Shown: positions 16,927-25,950, counted from the first letter of the stretch. The stretch: DNA of 40,664 bases from an uncultured Alphaproteobacteria bacterium (GCA_902547955.1 CACCPY010000005.1:72001-112664); one strand, 5' to 3'. Notes: generated by a model from the sequence alone, not told the origin. Numbers and translations: made by a program.

Positions 16927-18602
16927 TGTAACATGTATTCCAATAGCCTTTTATAATAATTATCAAGAGAGAAATTTTTTAAAATTTTCAACACTTGATA
17001 ATTTTCTAAAAAACTTAATTCCTCAAAATCTCTATTTGACACGATCTTAAAAAAAATGTCTAAGGAATTAAAAATATCTTTATTGTTGGAAAATGAATCA
17101 GTTAGGAAAAGGTATTGTAAATTACCCTTTTCTTCTTTATCAGATTCTGAAAAACTAAAATTTGAAATTAAATTTATTATATCTTGAGGCAATTCAACAT
17201 TTAAAACAATAACCATTAAAATTTTTCTTAATTTTTCTGAGGTAATTTTTTTATTTTTATTCAAACCAATTAAATAATCTCGAAGCTTATTTTCATCCAA
17301 ATAACCATTGTTGAGGAATTGTTTCACTAACAAAGAAATCTTTCGAAAATAAACCTCTGATGAAAAATCTTTATTTTCAATTTTATTGAAGAGTTCATTG
17401 GCCTCAAAAATTTTGTTTTTAGACTGAAACATTCTTGAAAGTAGAAGTACATCCTCTGTTGACATAAGCCCTTTTTCTTTAGGGACTAAATCGAAAACAA
17501 GATTAGAAATTGGACCAATCAGGTTATCTATTTGAGAAATCTTTAAAAGAGCAATTATTTTTTTTAATTTTTGTTCGGCATTTTTTTCTTTTAAAATTGA
17601 TTGAAAAAGAAGTGGGCGAGCTTTGGCAGGAGACAAAGTTTTATAGAGTGTGAGTGAATTTTCCACATCACTATTTTTAAATCTTGATAATTGATAAGCC
17701 TGAGACAGCATGTCGACATCTATTCTCTCTTGTTTAACTAAAATTTCTGAGCTATAGATTTTAAAATCTGTATCGACTGTTGGATTAGATAAAATTGACA
17801 ATAAACCACTAATACTTAAGTTTTCTATTTGCTCATAGTTAGGAGAGATTTCTGCAAACTGTAAAGAGGACATTATGATTGGATTGAGTGATTTTATTTC
17901 ATTAAGTTGTTTTTTAAGGCCCTCTGAATCAATAATTTCTTTTTCACTCATTAATGAATAAGCAAGATCAATAAAAAAAATATTTCCTGGTTCGTTAAGC
18001 TCCTTCAATAACGAAAGACCTAGTTTTGCTTCCTCAAATCTATTGTTAATAACATCACAAATTATTAAGATTTTTCCAAAAATCTCTGGCATTTTATCAG
18101 ACTTATTATCCAATATTTTACAAGCTTCATTGTGTCTATTTCTTAAAAGATTTCCTTCAATCATTTTTTTTAAAACAAACTCATTTTTTTTTAATTCCGG
18201 GTATTGAGAATAATAAAGTTCAATTTTATTTATTCTGCCCGTATCAAATAACTTATTTATGTAAAGTTCAAAAATTTTTTTATCCTCTTCTAAAGAGATA
18301 AAATTTTTATCAATTTTTTTTTTTGTAGTGAGTATTTCAAAAATCAAATCTTGTATTACGGGATTTGAGCTTTTAGTTGGTAAAACTAGTAAAAAATTTT
18401 CAATATCTTTATAATTTTTTTTGTTAAAAAGATTTATAAAATTTAATTTTTTATCGTCACCAATTTCAGATATATATTTTTGTGCATTTGAATCATTTCC
18501 AAGATCAATCTTATCAAAAATAATTTGATTAGCAAAAAGTGAATTAGCATAGAAAGTCAACAAGATTATTAATAAATTAATTCTTGCCAATTTTAAACTC
18601 AC
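16923..18602 (-). CDS. Exported alpha-helical protein of unknown function
   Basis: I do not recognise this 559-residue protein. It begins with a signal peptide (hydrophobic residues about 9-21, then ANSLFANQ with a plausible cleavage after LFA), so it should be exported. The rest is predicted by eye to be almost wholly helical with repeated short amphipathic units (for example NRFEEAKLGLSLLKELNEPG), reminiscent of TPR-like repeats. No catalytic motif or cysteine cluster is seen. The start is GTG at 18600-18602; a TTG four codons further (residue 5) would give a shorter signal peptide. It overlaps xer by 4 bases and the small membrane ORF upstream by 26 bases, so it is probably in one operon with xer. 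A cell-envelope role is inference from the signal peptide only. Confidence 0.7.
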   Translation of the reverse strand: MSLKLARINLLIILLTFYANSLFANQIIFDKIDLGNDSNAQKYISEIGDDKKLNFINLFNKKNYKDIENFLLVLPTKSSNPVIQDLIFEILTTKKKIDKNFISLEEDKKIFELYINKLFDTGRINKIELYYSQYPELKKNEFVLKKMIEGNLLRNRHNEACKILDNKSDKMPEIFGKILIICDVINNRFEEAKLGLSLLKELNEPGNIFFIDLAYSLMSEKEIIDSEGLKKQLNEIKSLNPIIMSSLQFAEISPNYEQIENLSISGLLSILSNPTVDTDFKIYSSEILVKQERIDVDMLSQAYQLSRFKNSDVENSLTLYKTLSPAKARPLLFQSILKEKNAEQKLKKIIALLKISQIDNLIGPISNLVFDLVPKEKGLMSTEDVLLLSRMFQSKNKIFEANELFNKIENKDFSSEVYFRKISLLVKQFLNNGYLDENKLRDYLIGLNKNKKITSEKLRKILMVIVLNVELPQDIINLISNFSFSESDKEEKGNLQYLFLTDSFSNNKDIFNSLDIFFKIVSNRDFEELSFLENYQVLKILKNFSLDNYYKRLLEYMLQ

Positions 18603-18711
18603 TTTCGATAATTCTTGGTTTGATAATAAAATCCGTAGTACCTAAGTAAATTAAAAAAATAATAAAGGCTAGAGTAAAAGAAATCAAAACTTTTAATATG
18701 ATTTTTTGCAT
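18577..18711 (-). CDS. Small single-pass membrane protein, 44 residues, hypothetical
   Basis: A short ORF starting with ATG at 18709-18711 and ending TAA at 18577. The product begins MQKIILKVLISFTLAFIIF, with a transmembrane helix at about residues 4-23, then a short polar tail (KPRIIESEFKIGKN). Its end overlaps the start of the exported 559-residue protein in another frame, a layout that would permit translational coupling. It occupies the divergent gap before aroK, which would otherwise be about 180 bases. No family was recognised; conservation in relatives would decide whether it is real. Confidence 0.5.
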   Translation of the reverse strand: MQKIILKVLISFTLAFIIFLIYLGTTDFIIKPRIIESEFKIGKN

Positions 18712-18729
18712 TATTTATTATTATCACAT

Positions 18730-18758
18730 TTGTAAATCATTTATATTCAAATTATACA
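18730..18758 (+). promoter_or_regulatory. Candidate sigma-70 promoter for aroK
   Basis: TTGTAA (18730-18735) and TATACA (18753-18758) are separated by 17 bases. A start near 18765 would leave a leader of roughly 20 bases before aroK. The candidate lies in the divergent gap between the small membrane ORF and aroK. Confidence 0.4.
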
Positions 18759-18785
18759 TTAATTGTATGAGTTAATATATCGTAA

Positions 18786-19319
18786 ATGAATTTAAGAAAA
18801 AATAACATTGTAATTTTAGGAATGACTGGAGTTGGAAAAACCACGATTGGAAAAATTTTATCCAAAATTCTTAAATTTAGATTTATTGACACAGATATTG
18901 AAATAGAAAAGGCTTCTAACTTAAAAGTTTCAGATTTCTTTGAAAAATATGGGGAGGTAGAGTTTAGGGAGCTAGAAAAAAAGATTTTTTTAAAATCTCT
19001 TCAGTCCAAGCATAATACAATTGTATCTACAGGAGCTGGTATTTTGAGTGATAATGAAATTATTCTTGAAATTAAAAAGAAAAGTATAAGCATTTTCCTT
19101 GATATTAATATATCAAATTTAGTTAATAGGCTTAAGTATAACACAAGAAATAGGCCTAAAATTCAAAAAGGAAATCTTAGAAAAAACCTTGAAAATATGT
19201 ACAAAAATAGAGTTTTTAATTACAATCAAGCTGATATAAAAATCAGCGTAAACGAACTTCCTGCAGGTGATGTAGTTTCAAGAATAATAAAAAAATTAAA
19301 TTATGAAAAAATTCAGTAA
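18786..19319 (+). CDS. aroK: Shikimate kinase
   Basis: Phosphorylates shikimate with ATP in chorismate synthesis. The 177-residue protein has the Walker A motif GMTGVGKT at 12-19, the shikimate-binding DTDIEIEKA near 35, FREL at about 59 and the glycine-rich STGAGIL near 78. The lid arginines lie in TRNRPKIQKG. It overlaps aroB by 17 bases; the aroK-aroB pair is a standard operon, so its identity is firm. Confidence 0.96.
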   Translation: MNLRKNNIVILGMTGVGKTTIGKILSKILKFRFIDTDIEIEKASNLKVSDFFEKYGEVEFRELEKKIFLKSLQSKHNTIVSTGAGILSDNEIILEIKKKSISIFLDINISNLVNRLKYNTRNRPKIQKGNLRKNLENMYKNRVFNYNQADIKISVNELPAGDVVSRIIKKLNYEKIQ

Positions 19320-20412
19320 ACTTAATGTAAAGCTTAAAGATTATAGTTACCCAATTTTTATTGGAGAAAATTTAATAAGTGAAATTATGGGTTTAGTCCC
19401 AAAGTTTGAGGATTACTCAAAAATAATAGTTATTACAGATAAAGTTGTATTAAAAAATTTATTTCAGTCTTATAAAAAAATTGAAAGACTATCAAAAAAA
19501 AAATTTTTTAGTGTTACTTTGCCTTCAGGAGAAAAAACGAAAAGCTTCCAACAACTTCAGTTTTTATGCGAAAAAATTCTCAAAGAAAAAATTGATAGAG
19601 ATGCGCTCCTTATATGTTTTGGTGGTGGAGTTATTGGAGATATTACTGGACTAACCGCAAACCTTCTTCTTAGAGGTGTTGACTTCATACAAATTCCCAC
19701 GACACTTTTGGCACAAGTTGATAGCTCAGTTGGTGGAAAAACAGCAATAAACTCTAGGTATGGAAAAAATTTAATTGGAAGCTTTAATCAACCTAAAGCC
19801 GTAATAATTTCTACGGAAACTTTAAAAAAGCTAGAGAAAAGACAAGTAATCTCTGGATATGCGGAGATCTTAAAATATTCTTTGATAAGTGACAAATCAT
19901 TCTTTGGGTTTTTACAAAAAAATGGAAAAAAAATTTTGTCTCTTGATACAGCTACGATAATCAAAACCATTAAGGTAAGTTGTAAAATTAAATCAAAAAT
20001 TGTTGGAAAAGATGAGAAAGAAAAAGGAATTAGAGAAATATTGAATTTTGGACACACTTTTGGTCATGCTATAGAATCATTCACTGGTTTTTCCAAGAAA
20101 ATTTTTCATGGTGAAGCTGTAATTTTAGGAATGTATTTAGCTTTAAAATTTTCAAACTATCTTGGTTTATGTGATGCAAATCTTATCAATAAGTTTTGTA
20201 TTCATTTAAATGAATTAAAAATTCCTTACAAATTAAAAGATTATAAAATAAAGATTTCACCTTTAAATTTTTTAAAACATATAAAGTTTGATAAAAAAAT
20301 TAAAAATAATAAAATGAAATTTATTCTACTAAAAGATTTTGCAAAACCAGTTGCATACGTGGTTAAAGATGAAAATATACTTAATAACTTCCTTGAAAAA
20401 AACCTTTTTTAA
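19303..20412 (+). CDS. aroB: 3-dehydroquinate synthase
   Basis: AroB closes DAHP to 3-dehydroquinate using NAD and a divalent metal, the second step of the shikimate pathway. The 369-residue protein shows LPSGEKTKSFQQL (NAD region), CFGGGVIGDITG, QIPTTLLAQVDSSVGGKTAIN with the substrate-binding residues, and the metal ligands in a conserved Glu (SGYAEILKYS), the histidines of LNFGHTFGHAIE and FHGEAVILGM. It is placed directly after aroK and five bases before the CNNM/CorC-like gene. Confidence 0.96.
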   Translation: MKKFSKLNVKLKDYSYPIFIGENLISEIMGLVPKFEDYSKIIVITDKVVLKNLFQSYKKIERLSKKKFFSVTLPSGEKTKSFQQLQFLCEKILKEKIDRDALLICFGGGVIGDITGLTANLLLRGVDFIQIPTTLLAQVDSSVGGKTAINSRYGKNLIGSFNQPKAVIISTETLKKLEKRQVISGYAEILKYSLISDKSFFGFLQKNGKKILSLDTATIIKTIKVSCKIKSKIVGKDEKEKGIREILNFGHTFGHAIESFTGFSKKIFHGEAVILGMYLALKFSNYLGLCDANLINKFCIHLNELKIPYKLKDYKIKISPLNFLKHIKFDKKIKNNKMKFILLKDFAKPVAYVVKDENILNNFLEKNLF

Positions 20413-20417
20413 TTAAC

Positions 20418-21698
20418 ATGGATTTACCTTTACACATATTGATTGGTTCAATCATTGGATTAGTAATCCTCTCGGCGTTCTTTTCAGGTTCTGAAACCTC
20501 ACTTACATCGGCATCAAAACCTAGAATGCATAACTTAGCCAAGTCTGGGAAAAAAAATGCCAAAATTTTTGAAACACTTTTTAAAGATAAAGAATTATTA
20601 ATTTGTACGATTTTATTTGCCAATAATTTGGTCAATGTTCTTGCTTCTGCCCTCGCAACAAAAATTTTAATAGAACTGACAAACACAGACGGTATTTTTT
20701 ATGCAACTATTATTATGACTCTTATGATTCTTATTTTTGGCGAGCTAATTCCCAAAACACTGGCACTTTCAAAATCAGATACTTACGCACTCAAAATTTC
20801 ACCCTTTATTAGATTTTTAGTTATTTTACTATATCCTCTAACTGTTACCTTAAACTTTATTGTCTATGTTTTATTAAAAATAGTTGGTGTTAATTACTCA
20901 AACTTTAAAAAGGAAGAAATTTCTGAAAAAAGAGAAGAAGAGTTAAGAGGTGCAATTGATTTACATGGTGAAGATTCTTCAAGAGACGAAAAGAATATGC
21001 TTAAATCAATATTAGATTTAGATGAGATAACCGTGGGATCAATCATGATCCCGAGAAAGGATATATTCAGTCTACCTGCAAACATAAATTTTAATAATCT
21101 TATAGAAAAGCTTGATGAATCGCCACATTCAAGAATTCCAATATGGGAAAAAAATCCCGAAAATATAATTGGGGTTTTTCATGTTAGAAGACTAATTAGT
21201 CAGAAAAATCCTGATCCAAAGAAATTTAATATCAAATTACTTTGTCAAAAACCTTGGTTTATTCCAGAATCAACCAAACTTGATAATCAACTAATGGAAT
21301 TCAAAAAAAGAAAGGAACATTTTTCAATTGTTGTAGACGAGTATGGTGAATTTCTTGGAATAGTTACACTAGAAGACATTATTGAAGAAATTGTTGGAGA
21401 TATTGATGATGAACAGGATATGTTAAAAATATCAAAAAAAGTAAAAGGAATAAAATCCTTATCCCCATCTAATTTTTTAGTTAAAGGTAATGTTAGTATC
21501 AGAGACCTGAACAAAGAGTTAAATATTAATCTTCCTATTAACAACAATGTTTCCACCATAGCTGGACTGGTTTTATACGAGAGCAGAACAATTCCTAAAA
21601 CAAAACAGATTTTTTCCTTTTTTGACTTAAAATTTGAAATTTTAAATAAAACTAACAATCAAATAACATTATTAAAAATTTCAAAAAAAAAGGATTAA
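20418..21698 (+). CDS. CNNM/CorC-family transporter-like protein (DUF21, CBS pair, CorC_HlyC)
   Basis: A 426-residue inner-membrane protein. The DUF21 membrane part covers about residues 1-190, with hydrophobic helices near 5-27, 60-80, 92-112 and 130-155 and the ion-site-like SGSETSLTSA near 24-33. Two CBS domains follow (about 205-330: VGSIMIPRKDIFSLP and FSIVVDEYGEFLGIVTLEDIIEEIVGDI), then a CorC_HlyC domain (about 345-424). Relatives export or sense Mg2+ or Co2+, but the substrate is not certain. The CBS pair may bind ATP or AMP. The gene after aroB is usual in alphaproteobacteria, and another CBS protein follows it. Confidence 0.88.
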   Translation: MDLPLHILIGSIIGLVILSAFFSGSETSLTSASKPRMHNLAKSGKKNAKIFETLFKDKELLICTILFANNLVNVLASALATKILIELTNTDGIFYATIIMTLMILIFGELIPKTLALSKSDTYALKISPFIRFLVILLYPLTVTLNFIVYVLLKIVGVNYSNFKKEEISEKREEELRGAIDLHGEDSSRDEKNMLKSILDLDEITVGSIMIPRKDIFSLPANINFNNLIEKLDESPHSRIPIWEKNPENIIGVFHVRRLISQKNPDPKKFNIKLLCQKPWFIPESTKLDNQLMEFKKRKEHFSIVVDEYGEFLGIVTLEDIIEEIVGDIDDEQDMLKISKKVKGIKSLSPSNFLVKGNVSIRDLNKELNINLPINNNVSTIAGLVLYESRTIPKTKQIFSFFDLKFEILNKTNNQITLLKISKKKD

Positions 21699-21741
21699 CA
21701 AAAAAGAAAAAAAATATTATAGTATTTTGGGGGAGTTTTTT

Positions 21742-22197
21742 TTGATAATAAAAGATTTATTTGAAAAAGTTTTAATAGATCAAAGACTTGTAATTATTGA
21801 TCATAATTCGTCGGCATACGAGGCAGCAGTAAGTATGCTGAAAAATAGATGTGGAGCACTGCTAGTTTGTGACCACAAAAATGACGATACCCTATTAGGA
21901 ATAATATCAGAGAGAGACCTCACTTTTAGAGTTATACCTAAGGATCTTGACCCAAAAAAAACAAAAGTTTCAAAAATTATGACGAAAAATGTTGAGACTA
22001 TTCAACCAAACAAAACAACCTTTGATGCAATACAAATTATGAAGTCAAAAGGCTTTAGACATCTGCCAGTGGTTGAAAAAAAAAAAATAGTAGGAATACT
22101 TTCTATGAGAGATCTCTATGATTACGCCAATAACGAACTACAAGATTCATTAAAAAAGCATCAAGAATTTATGTTTGGAACAGGATACGGAAGTTAA
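21742..22197 (+). CDS. CBS-domain pair protein
   Basis: A small cytoplasmic protein, about 151 residues, made of two CBS domains: AYEAAVSMLKNRCGALLV followed by ISERDLTFRV, and TFDAIQIMKSKGFRHLPVVE followed by LSMRDLYDYA. Stand-alone CBS pairs usually bind adenosine nucleotides or NAD and regulate another protein; the target is unknown. I place the start at TTG 21742 because GGGGGAG (21729-21735) stands at ideal spacing before it; an in-frame TTG at 21727 would lie inside that ribosome site. It may report to the preceding CorC-like protein, but nothing in the sequence proves it. Its stop overlaps the bolA stop. Confidence 0.82.
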   Translation: MIIKDLFEKVLIDQRLVIIDHNSSAYEAAVSMLKNRCGALLVCDHKNDDTLLGIISERDLTFRVIPKDLDPKKTKVSKIMTKNVETIQPNKTTFDAIQIMKSKGFRHLPVVEKKKIVGILSMRDLYDYANNELQDSLKKHQEFMFGTGYGS

Positions 22198-22448
22198 GTC
22201 AGAATTTTTATTGAAAGTGCATGAATTCCATTCTGCATTTCATTTTTTAAAACTTTGTAGATTAGTCTCTGTCCAGCAACTCTATTCATCGAACACAATT
22301 GATTAGACTTTATTATTACTGAAAAATGCGAATTCCCAGTATTTGGACTTCCAGAATGTCCTTTGTGCTTATCAGAGTCATTGATAACTTGTAGATGATC
22401 GGGTAAAAAAAAATCGTTAAGTTTTTTGTATATTGTTGATTCATCCAT
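22194..22448 (-). CDS. bolA: BolA family protein
   Basis: An 84-residue BolA-fold protein. BolA proteins pair with monothiol glutaredoxins around [2Fe-2S] clusters and affect iron handling and stress responses. Family features are NDSDKHKGHSG with the conserved His (family ESHRHAGHAG), SHFSVIIKSNQLCSMNRVAGQRLIY and the ending GIHALSIKI. I chose ATG 22448 (MDESTIYKKLND) because BolA proteins start a few residues before this helix; an ATG at 22469 is possible. It diverges from the J-domain gene, with 22 bases between starts, and converges on the CBS gene with four shared bases. Confidence 0.92.
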   Translation of the reverse strand: MDESTIYKKLNDFFLPDHLQVINDSDKHKGHSGSPNTGNSHFSVIIKSNQLCSMNRVAGQRLIYKVLKNEMQNGIHALSIKILT

Positions 22449-22470
22449 ATATAAAGTAATAGAATACATT

Positions 22471-23037
22471 ATGAAAAAAAAGTCAATTGAGTATATTTTT
22501 AACAAAATTTTTGGTGTTAACGAAAAATCTTGCGATGTAGTTGGCTGTAAAAACCCAGGAGGATATGAAGCACCTAAGTCACCAAATAGTAAAGAAAAGT
22601 ATTCATTTTGTCTTTCCCATGTAAAAGAATATAATAAACGATGGAACTTCTTTGCGGGTAAAAGTCAGAGTCAAATTCACGATTATCAAAAAAATGACTT
22701 TTTTATTGGTCGGCCAACACGCCCTTTTTCAAAGGGAGTTAATTCAAAAATAAAATTTGAATTTGAATATTATTTTAATAACGACACTCTTAATTTTGAG
22801 AGAATAAAAGGAAATAAAAATACAAATTTTAACAAAAAAATTTCTACTGAAATTAGGCGGTGTTTAAAAATTTTTGATATTAAAGACGACTTTAATGAGC
22901 AACAGCTTAAAAAGAAGTATAAAGAGTTAGTCAAAAAGTATCATCCTGACTTAAATAAAAACTTTCATAATAAAGAAAAAAATATTAAAGAAATTAACAA
23001 ATCGTATAGTAAACTGTTGAAGTTTGTAAAAAGATAA
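22471..23037 (+). CDS. J-domain protein with C-terminal J domain and N-terminal Cys/His cluster
   Basis: A 188-residue DnaJ-like co-chaperone of a type found beside cobS in alphaproteobacteria. The J domain is at the C terminus (about 128-188), with the Hsp70-activating HPD at 158-160 (KKYHPDLN). The N-terminal half holds Cys21, Cys26, Cys47 and His50 (CDVVGCKNPGGYEAP, then FCLSHVKEYN), which may form a metal site. I use ATG at 22471 (MKKKSIEYIF); an earlier in-frame ATG at 22426 would overlap bolA. It is followed one base later by cobS. A partner role with CobS/CobT is inferred from gene order. Confidence 0.85.
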   Translation: MKKKSIEYIFNKIFGVNEKSCDVVGCKNPGGYEAPKSPNSKEKYSFCLSHVKEYNKRWNFFAGKSQSQIHDYQKNDFFIGRPTRPFSKGVNSKIKFEFEYYFNNDTLNFERIKGNKNTNFNKKISTEIRRCLKIFDIKDDFNEQQLKKKYKELVKKYHPDLNKNFHNKEKNIKEINKSYSKLLKFVKR

Positions 23038-23038
23038 A

Positions 23039-23998
23039 ATGAAGTTTAATAAAAATCAAAACACCGCAACTAAACTTGATACTAGCTCATACACTGATGA
23101 ACTTTTTGGAATAAAAAAAAGAATCGTCGTTTCACATTTTTCGAAAAGAACTGATCTTGTTCCAGAAATTGATACAAATTATGTTTTTGATGAGGCAACA
23201 ACTTTATCAATTATTATGGGTTTTAAGTATAATAAAAGAGTTTTAGTACAGGGATTGCACGGTACGGGAAAATCCTCCCACATAGAACAGATTGCAGCAA
23301 GACTAAATTGGCCATGTTTGAGAATTAACTTAGATGGTAATATTAGTAGATTTGATTTATTAGGGAAAGATGCAATTATTCTTAAAGAGGAAAAACAAAT
23401 CACTACGTTTAAACAAGGTCTGCTGCCGTGGTCCATTGAAAATCCTGTTGCATTAGTTTTTGATGAATACGATGCGGGAAGACCTGACGTAATGTTTGTA
23501 ATTCAAAGATTATTAGAATCTGATGGCAAATTAACACTCTTAGATCAAAATAGTGTTTTAAAACCTAATGAAAATTTTAGAATTTTTGGTACGTGTAATA
23601 CTTTGGGTTCGGGTGATGAATCAGGACTATATTATGGAACTCAAAATCTCAATCAAGGACAATTAGATAGATGGAACATATTTACAACTTTGAATTTTTT
23701 AAAACCAGAGGTTGAAGAGGAAATTATTAAAAAAAAAATTAAAAAAATTTCAAAAAAAAAAAAAGAACAGATTAAATTAATCGTTAAATTAGCAAATCTC
23801 ATTAGGGATGCTTTTAGATCCTCAGATATATCAATAATTATGTCGCCAAGAACATCAATTATTTGGGCACAAAATATAGAGATCTTTGAAGATGTCGATA
23901 CTGCGTTCAAATTAACTTTTTTCAATAGATGTGATGAAAGTGATAAAAAGGTTATTGGTGAGTTCTATCAAAGATGTTTCGGGAGAGATCTTGTTTAA
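23039..23998 (+). CDS. cobS: CobS-like AAA+ ATPase (cobaltochelatase subunit family)
   Basis: A 319-residue MoxR-like AAA+ ATPase. Walker A is GLHGTGKSS (72-80), Walker B LVFDEYDAG (139-147), and the sensor region is FGTCNTLG. CobS with CobT and CobN forms the aerobic cobaltochelatase. In this window neither cobN nor any other cobalamin-synthesis gene is seen, and the neighbours are bolA and a J-domain gene, so insertion of cobalt into a corrin is not established. The CobS/CobT pair may act as a general AAA-VWA remodelling or metal-insertion machine. It overlaps cobT by 8 bases, so the two are coupled. Confidence 0.9.
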   Translation: MKFNKNQNTATKLDTSSYTDELFGIKKRIVVSHFSKRTDLVPEIDTNYVFDEATTLSIIMGFKYNKRVLVQGLHGTGKSSHIEQIAARLNWPCLRINLDGNISRFDLLGKDAIILKEEKQITTFKQGLLPWSIENPVALVFDEYDAGRPDVMFVIQRLLESDGKLTLLDQNSVLKPNENFRIFGTCNTLGSGDESGLYYGTQNLNQGQLDRWNIFTTLNFLKPEVEEEIIKKKIKKISKKKKEQIKLIVKLANLIRDAFRSSDISIIMSPRTSIIWAQNIEIFEDVDTAFKLTFFNRCDESDKKVIGEFYQRCFGRDLV

Positions 23999-25664
23999 AA
24001 AACAAAAAAAAGATTTATTTAGCTATCAAAGAATTGTTGCTAACTCAATTTCAAAAAATAAAACTCTTAATCTTCCTGAGGAAAAAAAGATCGACACTGA
24101 TGATTCAAAAAACGAACCTGAAATAAATGAATTCTTTTTGAACAAGGTCAGGGGTATCTATGATTTCAATGCACTTAAAGAAAGATATAAAGATACTAAA
24201 ATTTATAATTATTATTGTCCAACCCAAGAGAATAAAAAACAAATATTTGAAATTATTAGTATTTCCAGATGCCTAACATTGGGGTTTGAAGAGTTTATTG
24301 GTTGTAAGAAAAACATTAAAAAAAGTTTTAACAAGCTTAATATTTTTTTTAATTATAAGCTGGAAAAAAAAAACGCTTCACTACTTAACACTATAGTGAA
24401 TGTATTTGAAAGTAAAAAAACAAAGCATGAAAATATAAAAAAGTTTTACCCGGAACTATCATTAAACGATTTAAAAGAATTGAAAAAGTTTATTTCAAAT
24501 GAAGAGTTATATTTTATTAAAGCTAATGAAATAATAAAAAAAATTACAATAAACGAAGAAGCTAAAAATAGTCAAAACCTAAAAAATGAAGATCAAACAA
24601 ATACTAATGAAGGAAAATCAAAAAAAAAAGAGAGTAAAAAAGTACCTTTTCACGAAAAAATAAATACAGAAAAAAAAAAACAGACTGAAATAAACTCAAC
24701 AAAAAATTTTTTTGAAAAAAAAGAAATCAATGACGAGCAGTATAATATTTTTACTAAGGAGTTTGACCTATCAGTAAATGCAAAAAATCTTGCTACAAAA
24801 AGTGAGTTAAATCTTTTAAGAAAAAAATTTGAAAACGAATATAATGACAATAAAAGATTAATTAATAGGCTAGCAAAAAAATTAGAAAGATTATTTAGTT
24901 CATTAAATACAAATTCTTGGAAGTTTGATCAAGACGAGGGTTATATTGATCCCTCAAGGTTAGCAAATTTAGTTGCAAATACAAAAAACCTTCAAATCTT
25001 TAAATATAAAAACGAAAATATCGAAAAAAATACTGTTGTAAGTTTACTTTTAGATAATTCTGGTTCAATGAGAGGAAAACCAATTATTACATCCGCAATA
25101 ACGACAGAAATAATTACTAAGGTTTTGGAAAAATGTAAAGTTAATGTTGAAGTTTTAGGTTTTACAACAAAAGAATGGAAAGGAGGAAAATCAAAAAAAA
25201 AATGGGAAACTACCGGGAAAATTGAAAAACCTGGAAGGCTAAATGACCTTTTACATATTATTTATAAAGATGCAGATAGTACTTGGAATAATTGTAAAAA
25301 TAATCTTGGCCTCATATTGAAAGATGGTCTGCTTAAAGAAAATATAGACGGAGAAGCTGTTCAATGGGCCTTCAGGAGATTAATGAATAGAAAAGAAAAA
25401 AAAAAAATTTTGATTGTTATCTCTGACGGTGCACCAGTTGATGATTCAACACTCTCAAATAATCCTCCGAATATACTTGATAATCATCTTAAAGAAACTG
25501 TTATCAAAATACAAAATACTAAAACAATTAAGTTAGTTGCTATCGGAATTGGTCATGATGTTTCAAAATATTATAAGAATGCTTTTATTATAGATGACGC
25601 AGAAAATCTTGGGGATATAATTATTGATAATTTAATGAAATTTCTTGGAACAAAGAATATTTAA
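23991..25664 (+). CDS. cobT: CobT-like VWA-domain protein (cobaltochelatase subunit family)
   Basis: A 557-residue partner of CobS. The N-terminal part (about 1-180) is helical, a long acidic and lysine-rich linker spans about 185-265, and the C-terminal VWA domain contains the metal-ion-dependent adhesion site DNSGS (Asp355, Ser357, Ser359), then [22 protein letters not shown] and [12 protein letters not shown] choose TTG at 23991 (then [11 protein letters not shown]): GGGAG stands five bases upstream, and the family starts near here. An in-frame ATG at 23931 would lie deep inside cobS. Whether this works on cobalt, magnesium or something else is unknown. It ends in a four-base convergent overlap with rpmB. 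Confidence 0.88.
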   Translation: MFKKQKKDLFSYQRIVANSISKNKTLNLPEEKKIDTDDSKNEPEINEFFLNKVRGIYDFNALKERYKDTKIYNYYCPTQENKKQIFEIISISRCLTLGFEEFIGCKKNIKKSFNKLNIFFNYKLEKKNASLLNTIVNVFESKKTKHENIKKFYPELSLNDLKELKKFISNEELYFIKANEIIKKITINEEAKNSQNLKNEDQTNTNEGKSKKKESKKVPFHEKINTEKKKQTEINSTKNFFEKKEINDEQYNIFTKEFDLSVNAKNLATKSELNLLRKKFENEYNDNKRLINRLAKKLERLFSSLNTNSWKFDQDEGYIDPSRLANLVANTKNLQIFKYKNENIEKNTVVSLLLDNSGSMRGKPIITSAITTEIITKVLEKCKVNVEVLGFTTKEWKGGKSKKKWETTGKIEKPGRLNDLLHIIYKDADSTWNNCKNNLGLILKDGLLKENIDGEAVQWAFRRLMNRKEKKKILIVISDGAPVDDSTLSNNPPNILDNHLKETVIKIQNTKTIKLVAIGIGHDVSKYYKNAFIIDDAENLGDIIIDNLMKFLGTKNI

Positions 25665-25942
25665 GATTTTTTACTAATAAGAGCTTTCTTAAGTTTTTTT
25701 GTTTCATCATTCAACTTTGAGTTTTTTAAATTTAGAAGATAGGTATCTATACCACCATTTTTTTCTACAGTTTTAATACCTTTTGATGTTACATTTAATT
25801 TAATTTTTTTTCCTAAAATTTCTGAGTAGAATGAAGTGCTCTGAAGATTTGGTAAAAATTTTCTTTTCGTCTTATTAACAGCATGGCTGACGTTATTTCC
25901 AACCATTGGCTTAACATTAGTTATATTGCATCTTTTACTCAT
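25661..25942 (-). CDS. rpmB: 50S ribosomal protein L28
   Basis: A 93-residue large-subunit ribosomal protein. The N terminus [34 protein letters not shown] follows the family (GNNVSHAxNKTKRRFxPNLQ), and [13 protein letters not shown] matches the alphaproteobacterial GLDAFLL region. The single N-terminal Cys shows it is the zinc-free form. The gene stands after meaB on the same strand with a 42-base gap and may have its own promoter there. Confidence 0.95.
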   Translation of the reverse strand: MSKRCNITNVKPMVGNNVSHAVNKTKRKFLPNLQSTSFYSEILGKKIKLNVTSKGIKTVEKNGGIDTYLLNLKNSKLNDETKKLKKALISKKS

Positions 25943-25950
25943 CGTTGTAA

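Noticed and set aside
22426-22470. Upstream in-frame ATG for the J-domain protein and upstream ATG for bolA
   Set aside because: Either would make the two divergent genes overlap or nearly overlap at their 5-prime ends, and neither extension has family similarity; the downstream starts fit both families.
23931-23990. ATG at 23931 as the cobT start
   Set aside because: It lies 60 bases upstream inside cobS; the TTG at 23991 has a ribosome-binding site and matches where the family begins.
23039-25664. cobS and cobT as proof of cobalamin synthesis
   Set aside because: No other corrin gene is present in the window, and the two subunits occur in alphaproteobacteria beside bolA and a J-domain gene, so the name alone is not evidence of the pathway.
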